Assembly (NCBI GenBank): GCA_963716865.1
Contig: CAVQUF010000003.1
Location: 248,001-312,000 of the forward strand
Direction: 5' to 3'
DNA length: 64,000 nt
DNA from: AC-32 sp963716865
Lineage (GTDB): Bacteria; Actinomycetota; Thermoleophilia; Gaiellales; Gaiellaceae
In this document: positions 7,967 to 15,914 of the stretch, piece by piece
How the letters are laid out: each line of letters starts with the position of its first letter
Numbering within the stretch: the stretch's first letter is position 1
Position numbers and translations under genes: made by a program
Notes under the pieces: model-generated
The model's database searches: none
Seen by the model: the letters and a program-made list of their open reading frames with translations, nothing else
Told to the model about the DNA's origin: nothing

Positions 7967-9112
7967 ATGCTCGTGGATCCCGAGCTGGCCGAGCGCGCCC
8001 GCGAGCTCCTGCGAGATCCGCGTGAGACCAACGGAAAGGGGAACATGTCGGCACTAGGGATGCACGAGATCACCTCGTCGGCCGGACTCGGACTCGAGCC
8101 GCCGCTGAGCCCACCCGTCGTTCGCGGCCCCAACATGTCGGCCCAGTACGACCCGACCCCGGCTGACCTCCCGTCTCCTCCCCCGGCGCTGCGGCCTCCC
8201 GACAGCGCAACCGTCGTCGAGCCCGTGGCGCAGCCGCCCATCCAGGCGAGCGCGCCCCAGGAGGTCCCCGCCAACGCCGAGCCCGAGATTCAGGCGCCGG
8301 ACCCCGAGCCTCTCCAGGCCCCCCAGCAGCAGCCCGAGCCCGCGCAGCCCGAGCCGCTGATGGCTCCCGCGCCGGTCGAGCAGCCCGCCCCGATGGCACC
8401 ACCGCCGGCGCCCGCGCCTACCCCGGAGCCCGAGCCCGTGCAGCTCACCCCGGAGCCGGTCGCAGCGGAGCCAGAGCCGGAGCCGGAGCTCCCGTCGATG
8501 GCACCCGAGCCCGAGCTTCCCGCCACGGCACCGGAGCCCGAGCCCGAGCTCCCGTCGCTGCCGGCGCCCGAGCTCGCGCCGGTCCAGCCGGCCGCGCAGG
8601 CCGAGGACTACTTCGCAGCCCCCGAGCAGGCACCGCCTCCCGCGCCGGCCCCTGAGCTGGAGCCGGTCCAGGCGGCGCCGCTGCCCGAGATCCAGCCCGT
8701 CCCCCTCACGCCCCCGGCCGCCCCGCCCGTCGAGGCGCCGCCGGTTGCAGAGGCTCCTCCCGCCGACTTCCCGGTCATCGATCCGTTCCCGCCGGCAGCG
8801 CTCGAGCCCACGATCGTCGACGAGCCCGTCTTCGTGCCCGAGCCGATGCCGGCGCAGGCGCCCGCGGTCGAGCCCAGCGTCCTCGACCCGTTCGGCCAGG
8901 CGCGCACCGTCTTCCGCGTCGTCGTCCGGCTCCAGGACGGAGAGGGCGTCGAGGTCGGCGAGTTTCGCGACTTCGGCACGGCGATGGAGGGCGCGCAGGA
9001 AGTGATCGAGCAGTTCGCGAACGCGAATGGAACGTGGCCGTTCTACGCCGGCCGCTTCATCCGCCCCGACCTGATCGTCTCCGTCGACGTGGTCGACGGA
9101 GAATCGGCGTAG
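7967..9112 (+). CDS. Pro/Glu-rich low-complexity protein
   Basis: A 381-residue protein with no signal peptide or membrane helix. Residues ~60-290 are a low-complexity tract dominated by Pro, Glu, Ala and Gln (repeating EPEPE, QAP and PAPEL-like units). A short folded-looking C-terminal domain (~70 residues, starting ARTVFRVVVRLQDGEGVEVG and ending DLIVSVDVVDGESA) follows. An alternative ATG at 8045 has a better ribosome binding site (GGAAAGGGG) and would remove 26 residues. I recognise no family. The extended acidic/proline tract could be a spacer or a scaffold. Codon use matches the neighbours, so the open frame looks real despite the repetition. Confidence 0.65.
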   Translation: MLVDPELAERARELLRDPRETNGKGNMSALGMHEITSSAGLGLEPPLSPPVVRGPNMSAQYDPTPADLPSPPPALRPPDSATVVEPVAQPPIQASAPQEVPANAEPEIQAPDPEPLQAPQQQPEPAQPEPLMAPAPVEQPAPMAPPPAPAPTPEPEPVQLTPEPVAAEPEPEPELPSMAPEPELPATAPEPEPELPSLPAPELAPVQPAAQAEDYFAAPEQAPPPAPAPELEPVQAAPLPEIQPVPLTPPAAPPVEAPPVAEAPPADFPVIDPFPPAALEPTIVDEPVFVPEPMPAQAPAVEPSVLDPFGQARTVFRVVVRLQDGEGVEVGEFRDFGTAMEGAQEVIEQFANANGTWPFYAGRFIRPDLIVSVDVVDGESA

Positions 9113-9206
9113 CAGAGCCCTCAAAGAATCTTTCCATTTCGCGCACGAGCGGCTAACGCGCGGCCTCTTCACTGAGTCAAGCAGGCTCACAACGGAGGTT
9201 CCCCAC

Positions 9207-9815
9207 ATGCCACGCAAGCTCATCGTTCTCGCGCTCGTCTCCGCCCTCGGCCTCACCGTGGCGGGCATCGCGAGCGCCAACTGGTTCAACGTCATCCGCG
9301 GGACGAAGAACGCCGACGTCCTCACCGGCACCGACAACCGCGACTTCATCCTCGGCCTCGCCGGTGACGACCAGATCAGCGCAGGCGGCGCCCGGGACGT
9401 CGTTCGCGCCGGGAAGGGCGACGACACGGTCGACGGCGGCGCAGGCCTCGACGCACTCTTCGGCGGGGCCGGCGACGACATGCTCAGCGCCGGCGACGAC
9501 GGCGCCGTGATGTGGGGCATGGCCGGTAACGACACGCTCAACGCGAGCGACAACGGCCGCAACATCCTCCACGGCGGCCTCGGGGACGACACGCTCAACG
9601 GCGGCGACGGACGCGACCGGCTCTGGGGCGGCCGCGGCGTCGACAACCTGAACGGCGGCGACGGCGACGACGTCCTGCACTCGCTCGCCGCGGACGGCCA
9701 GGTCGACACGCTCGACTGCGGCCCCGGCGACCACGACGTCGCGTGGATTCGCGCAGGCGAGCCGGACGTCGTCCAGAACTGCGAGGTCGTGAAGACCGTC
9801 TCGGTCTCGCACTAG
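9207..9815 (+). CDS. Secreted RTX-type (GGxGxD) repeat protein
   Basis: A 202-residue exported protein with a ribosome binding site (ACGGAGG) and an N-terminal signal peptide ending near ASA. Residues ~35-170 are calcium-binding nonapeptide repeats (GLAGDDQIS, GKGDDTVDGGAG, GGAGDDMLS, GGLGDDTLNGGDG, GGRGVDNLNGGDGDD), which fold as a parallel beta-roll in the family. The C terminus has two Cys (DTLDCGPGDHD, VVQNCE) that could form a disulfide. No protease, lipase or adhesin domain is attached, and no type I secretion genes are nearby, so this is a stand-alone beta-roll, probably Sec-exported. Confidence 0.85.
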   Translation: MPRKLIVLALVSALGLTVAGIASANWFNVIRGTKNADVLTGTDNRDFILGLAGDDQISAGGARDVVRAGKGDDTVDGGAGLDALFGGAGDDMLSAGDDGAVMWGMAGNDTLNASDNGRNILHGGLGDDTLNGGDGRDRLWGGRGVDNLNGGDGDDVLHSLAADGQVDTLDCGPGDHDVAWIRAGEPDVVQNCEVVKTVSVSH

Positions 9816-9841
9816 CCTTCTCGCCCTAAGTTGCCCTCCCG

Positions 9842-9871
9842 GACGAGGCCCGCCCCCTGGCGGGCCTCGTC
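9842..9871. terminator. Strong hairpin between the RTX-type and tauE genes
   Basis: Perfect 13-bp inverted repeat GACGAGGCCCGCC / GGCGGGCCTCGTC with loop CCCT, 26 nt after the RTX stop, without a T-tract. The tauE -10 starts directly after it. Confidence 0.7.
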
Positions 9872-9877
9872 TACTGT
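9872..9877 (+). promoter_or_regulatory. Putative -10 element of the tauE-like gene
   Basis: TACTGT, 8 nt before the GTG start; no Shine-Dalgarno between. Confidence 0.45.
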
Positions 9878-9885
9878 CACGAACC

Positions 9886-10635
9886 GTGGGCTCGCTCGAG
9901 CTGGTCGGGATCGCGGTCTGGTCGTTCGTGGTCGCGCTCGCAGGGGGCGCGGTCGGGCTCGTGCTCGGCAACCTGCGCCTGCCGCTGTTCGTGGCGGCGG
10001 CCTCGTCGCCGGCTGCGGCCGGTGGAGCGAACATCGCCGTCTCGGGCATCGCGGCGGCGACGGCCTCGACGAGCCACATCCGCGCAGGCCGGATCAACTG
10101 GCGGCTGTTCGGGTGGATGGCCCCGCCCTCGGTCGCCGGTGCGCTCGTCGGCGGCTACCTCGCCGGGAAGGTGCCGCAGTCAGCCCTGTTGCTGGCGATC
10201 GCGGCCGTGCTGATCTACAGCGGCCTCGACCTGCTGTTCCGGGCTCCGGCGCAGGGCAAGACGGGCGAGGAGCCGCACGTGCTCATCGCGATCGTCTCCG
10301 GAGCCGTGATCGGGCTGATCGGCGGCTTCGTCGGCCTGATCCTCGGCTCGCTGCGCATGCCGGCGCTGCTGCGGCTCGTTGGCGAGACCCCGCCCCGGGC
10401 GGTCGGGACGAATCTCGCGGTGGGCGTCTGCGTCGGCGTCGCCGGGCTGCTCGGGCACCTGCCCTCGGCAACGCCGGAGTGGTCGCTGATCGCCGTCGGC
10501 GGCGCGGCCTCGATCCCCGGCGCGCTGCTCGGCGCGCGGCTCACGGGGCGCCTCTCCGAACCGGCGCTGATCCGGGCGATTGCCGTCGTCCTGCTGATCG
10601 CGGGCACGGCGGCCGCAGTGCAGGCGTTCGCCTAG
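9886..10635 (+). CDS. TauE/SafE-family membrane permease
   Basis: A 249-residue integral membrane protein with about eight hydrophobic segments in two similar halves (compare GGAVGLVLGNLRLP with GGFVGLILGSLRMP). That internal duplication and the Gly-rich loops are typical of TauE/SafE (DUF81) carriers, proposed to export sulfite, sulfoacetate or other organosulfur anions. No sulfur gene is adjacent, so the substrate is open. The stop codon overlaps that of the convergent peptidase gene across a CTAG tetramer. Confidence 0.85.
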   Translation: MGSLELVGIAVWSFVVALAGGAVGLVLGNLRLPLFVAAASSPAAAGGANIAVSGIAAATASTSHIRAGRINWRLFGWMAPPSVAGALVGGYLAGKVPQSALLLAIAAVLIYSGLDLLFRAPAQGKTGEEPHVLIAIVSGAVIGLIGGFVGLILGSLRMPALLRLVGETPPRAVGTNLAVGVCVGVAGLLGHLPSATPEWSLIAVGGAASIPGALLGARLTGRLSEPALIRAIAVVLLIAGTAAAVQAFA

Positions 10636-11459
10636 TTCGTCTCGCCGCGGTCGAGGAACGCGCCCACGACCTCGAGGTAGAGCTTCGGCTCCTCGAGATA
10701 GGACATGTGCGAGCTCTCCTCGAAGAGGACCCACTCGGAGCCGCGAATCCCCCGGTGCAGCGGCTCGACGAGCGCCGGCGTGCACTCGTCGTGGCGTCCG
10801 GACGTGATCAGCGTCGGCACCCGGATCTCTCCGAGGCGGTCGATCACGTCCCAGTCCTTGAGCGTGCCGGTGACCGTGAACTCGTTCGCACCCCACATCG
10901 TCTCGTACACCCGGGCGCCGAACTTCTCGCGTGCGCGTGCCAGCGCCTCCGGCTCCGGGTCGAGCCGGCAGATGTGGCGGCGCTTGAACTCGGCCTCCGC
11001 CTCCTTCTCACCGAGCCCGTCCGGAAGCGCGGCGCGCAGGCGTCCGGTCTCCTCCGCCCACCCGGGCGCGCTCGTCGGCGTCGAGTTGAGCACGAGGCTC
11101 GCCAGCCCGGGCGGCTGCGTGAACGCGTACTCGAGCGCGAGCATCCCGCCCCAGGAGGAGCCGAAGAGGTGGAGCCGGTCGAGACCGAGCGTCTCGCGCA
11201 CGGTCTCCAGCTGCTCGACGAAGGTCGCGACCGTCCACAGCGACGGATCGTCCGGCCGGTCGGAGTCTCCGCCGCCGAGCTGGTCGTAGAAGACCACCCT
11301 CCGCCGCTGCCCGGCGAGCGCCCCCAGCACCTCGAGCGGAGCGTGCGTCCCGCCCGGGCCGCCGTGCAGGCAGAGAAGCGGCCGCCGGCCGGGCTCCTCA
11401 GCGTCGCCGACGATCTCGTACCACGTCTCCCACTCGCGAAAACGGAGACGTGAAGCCAC
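10632..11459 (-). CDS. Alpha/beta hydrolase, proline iminopeptidase family
   Basis: A 275-residue serine hydrolase. The oxyanion-hole motif is LHGGPGGTH, the nucleophile elbow GSSWGGML (Ser), with the acid at TSGRHDECTPA and the His at ESSHMSYLEEP. The HGGPGG signature and the DQLGGGDSD segment place it with prolyl/leucyl aminopeptidases (family S33). The GTG start lies 6 nt from a TAGACT hexamer that also contains the stop of the upstream lipoprotein gene, so the gene probably has its own leaderless transcript. It is likely cytosolic, cleaving N-terminal residues from small peptides. Confidence 0.88.
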   Translation of the reverse strand: MASRLRFREWETWYEIVGDAEEPGRRPLLCLHGGPGGTHAPLEVLGALAGQRRRVVFYDQLGGGDSDRPDDPSLWTVATFVEQLETVRETLGLDRLHLFGSSWGGMLALEYAFTQPPGLASLVLNSTPTSAPGWAEETGRLRAALPDGLGEKEAEAEFKRRHICRLDPEPEALARAREKFGARVYETMWGANEFTVTGTLKDWDVIDRLGEIRVPTLITSGRHDECTPALVEPLHRGIRGSEWVLFEESSHMSYLEEPKLYLEVVGAFLDRGETN

Positions 11460-11465
11460 CGCGGG

Positions 11466-11471
11466 AGTCTA
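11466..11471 (-). promoter_or_regulatory. Putative -10 element of the peptidase gene
   Basis: TAGACT on the minus strand, 6 nt before the GTG. It overlaps the TAG stop of the upstream lipoprotein gene. Confidence 0.55.
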
Positions 11472-12131
11472 GTGGCGGCAGGTGAGCCCGAGCCGACGCG
11501 CGGCTGCGTTCGATGTCCGCCGCGCGGAGGCCAGCTGCGCCTGCGCACGCGCGAGGTCGACGGCGTCGCGGCGGAAGAACGCGTCGCCCAGGATCGCGAT
11601 CGCGCGCTGGACGCCGTCGATCGAGTGGAGGAAGGCCGTCACCTGCCCGCGCTCGCCGTCCGGGGGCTTGAACCCGGAGAGCTGCGACTGCTCGTGCTCC
11701 TCGAACGCGATCACCTGCTGGCCGAGGTCGAGCAGGCCCTTGCGGCTCCTGGGAGCCGGAAGCGCATGAATCGCTGCAGCGCGCTGCGCGCACACGGCGT
11801 CGACCCGCTTCGCGAAGGCCGCGTCGCTCGGCGCGGTCATGTGCGGCCCGTCGGGGAGCTGTCCGTCCGCACTCACGCTTCCGCTGCCGGTGAAGCGGTC
11901 GTTCCCGTAGACGACCACGCCCATCTTCTGGCGACCCAGCGTCGGGTCCCTGTACGTGCAGACATAGTCCCACCCCGAGGTGTGGTCGGCGGCGCACCGG
12001 AGGTTCGCGAAGGCCGAGGGGTTGAGCTTTCGCTGCATCTTCGCGACGTCCGAGGCGCTCATCTGCCCGCCGCAGGCGGCGAGCAAGAGGGGCACTGCCG
12101 CAAGTGCGAGAGAGGCTCCGAGGAGGCGCAT
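11469..12131 (-). CDS. Lipoprotein of unknown function
   Basis: A 220-residue exported protein with a lipoprotein signal peptide and lipobox (LLLAACGG, Cys at residue 20). The mature part has an N-terminal region with two Cys (NLRCAADHTSG, DYVCTYRDP) resembling small actinobacterial secreted domains, and a helical C-terminal region (from about residue 100, starting ADAAFAKRVDAVCAQR-like). No catalytic motif is recognisable. It follows korB after a 40-nt gap with a 7-bp hairpin, so it may be at the distal end of that transcript. The function is unknown. Confidence 0.75.
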   Translation of the reverse strand: MRLLGASLALAAVPLLLAACGGQMSASDVAKMQRKLNPSAFANLRCAADHTSGWDYVCTYRDPTLGRQKMGVVVYGNDRFTGSGSVSADGQLPDGPHMTAPSDAAFAKRVDAVCAQRAAAIHALPAPRSRKGLLDLGQQVIAFEEHEQSQLSGFKPPDGERGQVTAFLHSIDGVQRAIAILGDAFFRRDAVDLARAQAQLASARRTSNAAARRLGLTCRH

Positions 12132-12143
12132 CTCGACTTCATC

Positions 12144-12162
12144 GGCTCCCTACGCGGGAGCC
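12144..12162 (-). terminator. Short hairpin after korB
   Basis: GGCTCCC / GGGAGCC with a 5-nt loop, just after the korB stop. It could be a weak terminator or attenuator before the lipoprotein gene. Confidence 0.35.
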
Positions 12163-12171
12163 TTGAAACGA

Positions 12172-13188
12172 TCAGCCGATCGTCCAGGTGTCGCCCGAGT
12201 GCAGGAGCTCGGCGAGGTCGCCCTCGCCCTGCTCGCTGCGCGCGGTCTCGAGCTGCTCCGCCATCAGGCGGTCGTAGGCCGGGCGGTCGATGTCGCGGAA
12301 GACGCCGATCGGAGTCGGCCCGTGCGGCGTGTGCGAGAGCCGCGCGAGCGCCGAGGCCAGGCTCGGCGACTCGTGGTGCTCGTCGTGCACCATCAGCGCG
12401 TCCTCGCCAACATCGGCGACGTCGACCAGCTCGGCAGAGCCGTCCGGCCGCAGGCGCACGCCGCGCTCTCCTTCCTCGCCGAACCGGATCGGCTTGTCGT
12501 GCTCGAGCAGGATCCGGTTCTCCTTCTGGTCGCGCACGGCGTCGAAGGCGCCGTCGTTGTAGACGTTGCAGTTCTGGTAGATCTCGACGAAGGCGACGCC
12601 CTCGTGCGCGTGCGCTCGCCGCAGCGTCTCCGTCAGGTGAACGCGGTCGGTGTCGATCGAGCGCGCGACGAAGGTCGCCTCCGCTCCGAGCGCGAGCGCG
12701 ACCGGGTTGAACGGCCAGTCGAGCGACCCCATCGGGGTCGTCTTGTTGACGGTGCCGAGCGGCGTGGTCGGCGAGTACTGCCCCTTCGTCAGCCCGTAGA
12801 TCTGGTTGTTGAAGAGCAGGATCTTGATGTTCACGTTCCGGCGCAGCGCGTGGATCAGGTGGTTGCCGCCGATCGAGAGCGAATCGCCGTCTCCGGTCAC
12901 GACCCAGACCGAGAGATCGGGCCGCGAGAGCGCGAGCCCGGTCGCGATCGCCGGCGCGCGCCCGTGGATCGAGTGCATCCCGTAGGTCTGCATGTAGTAC
13001 GGGAAGCGCGCCGCACAGCCGATTCCGGAGATGAAGACGATCCGCTCCCGCGGGATCCCCAGCTCGGGCATGAACTTCTGCACTGCCGCGAGGATCGCGT
13101 AGTCCCCGCAGCCCGGGCACCAGCGCACCTCCTGGTCGGAAATGAAGTCCTTCGCGGTCAGGAGCGGCTTGCCGTTGCCCTCGCTCAC
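12172..13188 (-). CDS. korB: 2-oxoacid:ferredoxin oxidoreductase, beta subunit
   Basis: A 338-residue thiamine-diphosphate subunit of a 2-oxoglutarate (or related 2-oxoacid) ferredoxin oxidoreductase, which makes acyl-CoA, CO2 and reduced ferredoxin. Motifs: WCPGCGDYAIL near residue 23, the diphosphate-binding GDGD with downstream NNQIYGLTKGQ, and TPMGSLDWPFNP typical of KorB. It has the two-subunit layout, with gamma fused into KorA. The GTG start is preceded by GAGG at suitable spacing. It is separated from korA by exactly 97 nt holding a two-hairpin element. It would supply low-potential electrons, perhaps replacing 2-oxoglutarate dehydrogenase. Confidence 0.93.
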   Translation of the reverse strand: MSEGNGKPLLTAKDFISDQEVRWCPGCGDYAILAAVQKFMPELGIPRERIVFISGIGCAARFPYYMQTYGMHSIHGRAPAIATGLALSRPDLSVWVVTGDGDSLSIGGNHLIHALRRNVNIKILLFNNQIYGLTKGQYSPTTPLGTVNKTTPMGSLDWPFNPVALALGAEATFVARSIDTDRVHLTETLRRAHAHEGVAFVEIYQNCNVYNDGAFDAVRDQKENRILLEHDKPIRFGEEGERGVRLRPDGSAELVDVADVGEDALMVHDEHHESPSLASALARLSHTPHGPTPIGVFRDIDRPAYDRLMAEQLETARSEQGEGDLAELLHSGDTWTIG

Positions 13189-13210
13189 ATCGGAGCCTCG
13201 GGACGACGAA

Positions 13211-13285
13211 CGTATCGACCGGTCATTTCAGACGGACGCACGGGCAAGGCCCGCGCGTCCTGACGTCGGCAGCGCAAGCGCCGCC
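13211..13285 (-). repeat. Two-hairpin intergenic element, copy C (korA-korB)
   Basis: Read on the minus strand, directly after the korA TGA: hairpin 1 (GGCGGCGC TT GCGCTGCC, 13268-13285, one G-U pair), a 7-nt linker, hairpin 2 (GGACGCGCGGGC CTT GCCCGTGCGTCC, 13234-13260, one G-U pair), then a conserved tail ending TGACCGGTCGATACG (13211-13225). The korB start lies 22 nt further on. Compared with copies A and B, several stem positions change on both sides, keeping the pairs. Confidence 0.8.
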
Positions 13286-15121
13286 TCACAGCAGCACCTC
13301 CATCGCCTCGGCGAGCTCGCCCGCCCGCAGGGGCAGGCCGCGGACGCGGTTGTAGCCGACCGCGTCTACAAGGAACTCGGCGCGCACGAGCTTGAGCAGC
13401 TGCCCGAGGTTCATCTCCGGGACGAGCACGCGGTCGTAGGCGCGCAGCACCTCGCCGGTGTTGCGCGGGAACGGGTTCAGGTGCGTGAGATGGGCCTGCG
13501 CGACCTTCTTGCCCTCCTTCCGCACCCTCCGGACCGCCGCCGTGATCGGGCCGTAGGTCCCGCCCCAGCCGAGCACGAGCAGGTCCGCGCCGTCCGGGTC
13601 GTCGACCTCGAGCTCGGGGATGTCCGCCGCGATCCCCGCGACCTTCTGCGCGCGGAGGCGGACCATCAGGTCGTGGTTGTCGGGGTCGTAGGAGACGTTG
13701 CCGGTCTCGTCCTCCTTCTCGAGCCCGCCGATCCGGTGCTCGAGGCCGGGTGTGCCCGGAACCGCCCAGTCGCGCGCAAGCGTCTCCGGGTCGCGCACGT
13801 AGGGCAGGAACTCGCCGTCCCGGTTCGGCTTCGTCGCGAACTCGACGCCGATCTCGGGCAACGAGGCGACGTCCGGCAGGACCCAAGGCTCGGAGCCGTT
13901 CGCGAGGTAGGCGTCCGAGAGCAGGTAGACCGGCGTGCGGTACTTGAGCGCGATCCGCGCCGCCTCCAGCGCCGCGTCGAAGCACCCTCCTGGCGTCGAC
14001 GCGGCGACCACCGGCACGGGTGACTCCGCGTTCCGGCCGAACAGGACCATGAGCAGGTCGGCCTGCTCCGGCTTGGTCGGCATCCCCGTCGACGGGCCGG
14101 CGCGCTGGATGTCCAGGATCAGAAGCGGCAGCTCGAGCGTGACCGCGAGCCCGACCGTCTCCGCCTTCAGCACCACGCCCGGCCCGCTCGACGTGCAGAC
14201 GCCGAGCGCGCCGCCGAAGCTCGCGCCGAGCGCGGCGCCCACCGCCGCGATCTCGTCCTCGGCCTGGAACGTTCGGACACCGAAGCGCTTGTGGCGCGAG
14301 AGGTGCTCGAGGATCTCCGACGCCGGCGTGATCGGGTAGGCGCCGAGGAAGAGCGGCAGCCCGCTCTGCACACTCGCAGCGATCAGCCCGAGGCCGAGCG
14401 CCTGGTTGCCGGTGATGTTGCGATAGGTGCCGGGCGGCAGCTTGGCCGGCGCCACCTCGTACGAGACGACGAAGTCCTCGGACGTCTCGCCGTAGGCCCA
14501 GCCCGCCTTGAACGCCTTGACGTTCGCCTCGGCGATCGCAGGCTTCGAGGCGAACTTGCGCTCGATGAAGGCGACCGTGTTCTCGGTCGGGCGATGGTAG
14601 AGCCACGACATGAGGCCGAGCGCGAACATGTTCTTCGAGCGCTCCGCCTCGCGCTTGCTCACGTCCACGTCGCTGAGCGCCTCGAGCGTGAGCGTCGTGA
14701 GCTGCACCTCGTGCACGTGGTAGCCCTCGAGCGAGCCGTCCTCGAGCGGGTTCGTCTCGTAGCCGGCCTTGTCGAGGTTCCGCTCCGTGAACGCGTCGCG
14801 GTTCACGATCAGCGTCCCGCGCCTCTCCAGGTCACGCAGGTTCGTCTTCAGCGCCGCCGGGTTCATCGCGACGAGCACGTCAGGCCTGTCGCCCGGCGTG
14901 AGGATGTCGTGGTCGGCGAAGTGGAGCTGGAAGCCGGAGACGCCGGGAAGCGACCCTGCCGGAGCGCGGATCTCCGCCGGAAAGTCCGGGAGCGTCGAGA
15001 GGTCGTTCCCGACGAGCGCCGTCTCGCTCGTGAACTGCCCTCCGGTGAGCTGCATCCCGTCGCCGGAGTCCCCGGCGAAGCGGATCGTGACCTGTTCGAG
15101 CTGCTCGACCTGCTTGGCCAT
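13286..15121 (-). CDS. korA: 2-oxoacid:ferredoxin oxidoreductase, fused gamma-alpha subunit
   Basis: A 611-residue subunit. Residues ~10-190 form the gamma domain (RFAGDSGDGMQLTGGQF at the start) and the rest the alpha domain, with FLGAYPITPASEILEHLSRH and the ExEIAAVGAALGAS-like pyrimidine-binding region (FQAEDEIAAVGAALGASFGG). The gamma-alpha fusion is standard for the two-subunit Kor enzymes of actinobacteria. The ATG has a GGGGAG ribosome binding site. It lies 8 nt after a small protein gene and before korB. The C terminus (LPLRAGELAEAMEVLL) ends right at hairpin 1 of the intergenic element. Confidence 0.93.
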   Translation of the reverse strand: MAKQVEQLEQVTIRFAGDSGDGMQLTGGQFTSETALVGNDLSTLPDFPAEIRAPAGSLPGVSGFQLHFADHDILTPGDRPDVLVAMNPAALKTNLRDLERRGTLIVNRDAFTERNLDKAGYETNPLEDGSLEGYHVHEVQLTTLTLEALSDVDVSKREAERSKNMFALGLMSWLYHRPTENTVAFIERKFASKPAIAEANVKAFKAGWAYGETSEDFVVSYEVAPAKLPPGTYRNITGNQALGLGLIAASVQSGLPLFLGAYPITPASEILEHLSRHKRFGVRTFQAEDEIAAVGAALGASFGGALGVCTSSGPGVVLKAETVGLAVTLELPLLILDIQRAGPSTGMPTKPEQADLLMVLFGRNAESPVPVVAASTPGGCFDAALEAARIALKYRTPVYLLSDAYLANGSEPWVLPDVASLPEIGVEFATKPNRDGEFLPYVRDPETLARDWAVPGTPGLEHRIGGLEKEDETGNVSYDPDNHDLMVRLRAQKVAGIAADIPELEVDDPDGADLLVLGWGGTYGPITAAVRRVRKEGKKVAQAHLTHLNPFPRNTGEVLRAYDRVLVPEMNLGQLLKLVRAEFLVDAVGYNRVRGLPLRAGELAEAMEVLL

Positions 15122-15129
15122 CTGCTCCC

Positions 15130-15360
15130 CTACACCGTAGCGCGCACGACGGTAATGCCCCAGGCCCTACCGGAGTCGAACAGCTCGTCGGGGTCGACCT
15201 CGTCCCGCCAGCCGAGGAAGTGGCGATCGGGCCGGTCGTCGGTGGAGCCGTAGACGGCGGCGCGATGTTCCGATGTTCCCTCCGTCTCGCCGCGCTCGAG
15301 CTCCTCTCGCCGGCGCTCGGCCTCCTCCGCCGCCGGTCCCTCTGCGTAGCCCTTGGACAT
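15130..15360 (-). CDS. Small charged protein between the VOC gene and korA
   Basis: A 76-residue hydrophilic protein, Glu/Arg-rich in the first half (EEAERRREELERGETEG) with a C-terminal segment RHFLGWRDEVDPDELFDSGR. Its ATG overlaps the VOC stop (TGATG) and it ends 8 nt before korA, so it is part of the operon. There are no Cys and no membrane segment. I do not recognise a family. The spacing argues for a real gene. Confidence 0.6.
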   Translation of the reverse strand: MSKGYAEGPAAEEAERRREELERGETEGTSEHRAAVYGSTDDRPDRHFLGWRDEVDPDELFDSGRAWGITVVRATV

Positions 15361-15842
15361 CAGGCGACCTCCGCCAGCAGGGCCTGGAGGTCGAGCGCGG
15401 CGTTGTGCATGGCGACGCCCTCGCCCGACTCCGGCCGCGGCCACTCCTCGCGGGGCCGGTCGCGGTAGAGCTCGATCCCGTTCTCGTCGGGGTCGCGGAG
15501 GTAGAGCGCCTCCGACACGCCGTGATCGGTCGCGCCGTCCAGCGGCCAGCCTGCCTCGACCAGCCGCCGAAGCACGTCGCCGAGCGTGCTCCGGTCGGGG
15601 TAGCGGATTGCGAAGTGGTAGAGGCCCGTCGTTCCCGGAGGAGGCGGCGAGCCGCCGCGCGACTCCCAGGTGTTGAGGCCGATGTGGTGGTGGTAGCCGC
15701 CGGCCGAGAGGAAGGCAGCCTGGTCACCGTGCTGCTGCGTGACCTCGAAGCCCAGGATGTCGCGATAGAAGGCAATCGCCCTGTCGAGGTCCGAGACCTT
15801 CAGGTGGACGTGGCCGATGTCGACGCGCGGGTCGATGCTCAC
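15360..15842 (-). CDS. VOC-family (glyoxalase/extradiol dioxygenase fold) protein
   Basis: A 160-residue protein of the vicinal-oxygen-chelate fold. It begins with the repeat motif IGHVHLKVSDLDRAIAFYRDILGFEV, has a His-rich strand GYHHHIGLNTW and ends with YLRDPDENGIELYRDRP, where Glu is the usual metal ligand. The pattern resembles CatE-like catechol-2,3-dioxygenase relatives. The GTG at 15842 is chosen because the fold begins immediately after; a TTG at 15902 would add 20 unstructured residues. The next two genes downstream are the small charged protein and korA, but a biochemical link is not evident. Confidence 0.8.
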   Translation of the reverse strand: MSIDPRVDIGHVHLKVSDLDRAIAFYRDILGFEVTQQHGDQAAFLSAGGYHHHIGLNTWESRGGSPPPPGTTGLYHFAIRYPDRSTLGDVLRRLVEAGWPLDGATDHGVSEALYLRDPDENGIELYRDRPREEWPRPESGEGVAMHNAALDLQALLAEVA

Positions 15843-15914
15843 CAGGGGCGACGATACCCCCGCAGCCGAGGCGTCGTTGACGGTGTCCGCTCCGGCGGGC
15901 AAGATCCGGACCCC

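Noticed and set aside
9300..9700. Regular short repeats resembling a repeat array
   Set aside because: These are in-frame GGxGxD codon repeats of the RTX-type gene, with no spacers of constant length; not CRISPR.
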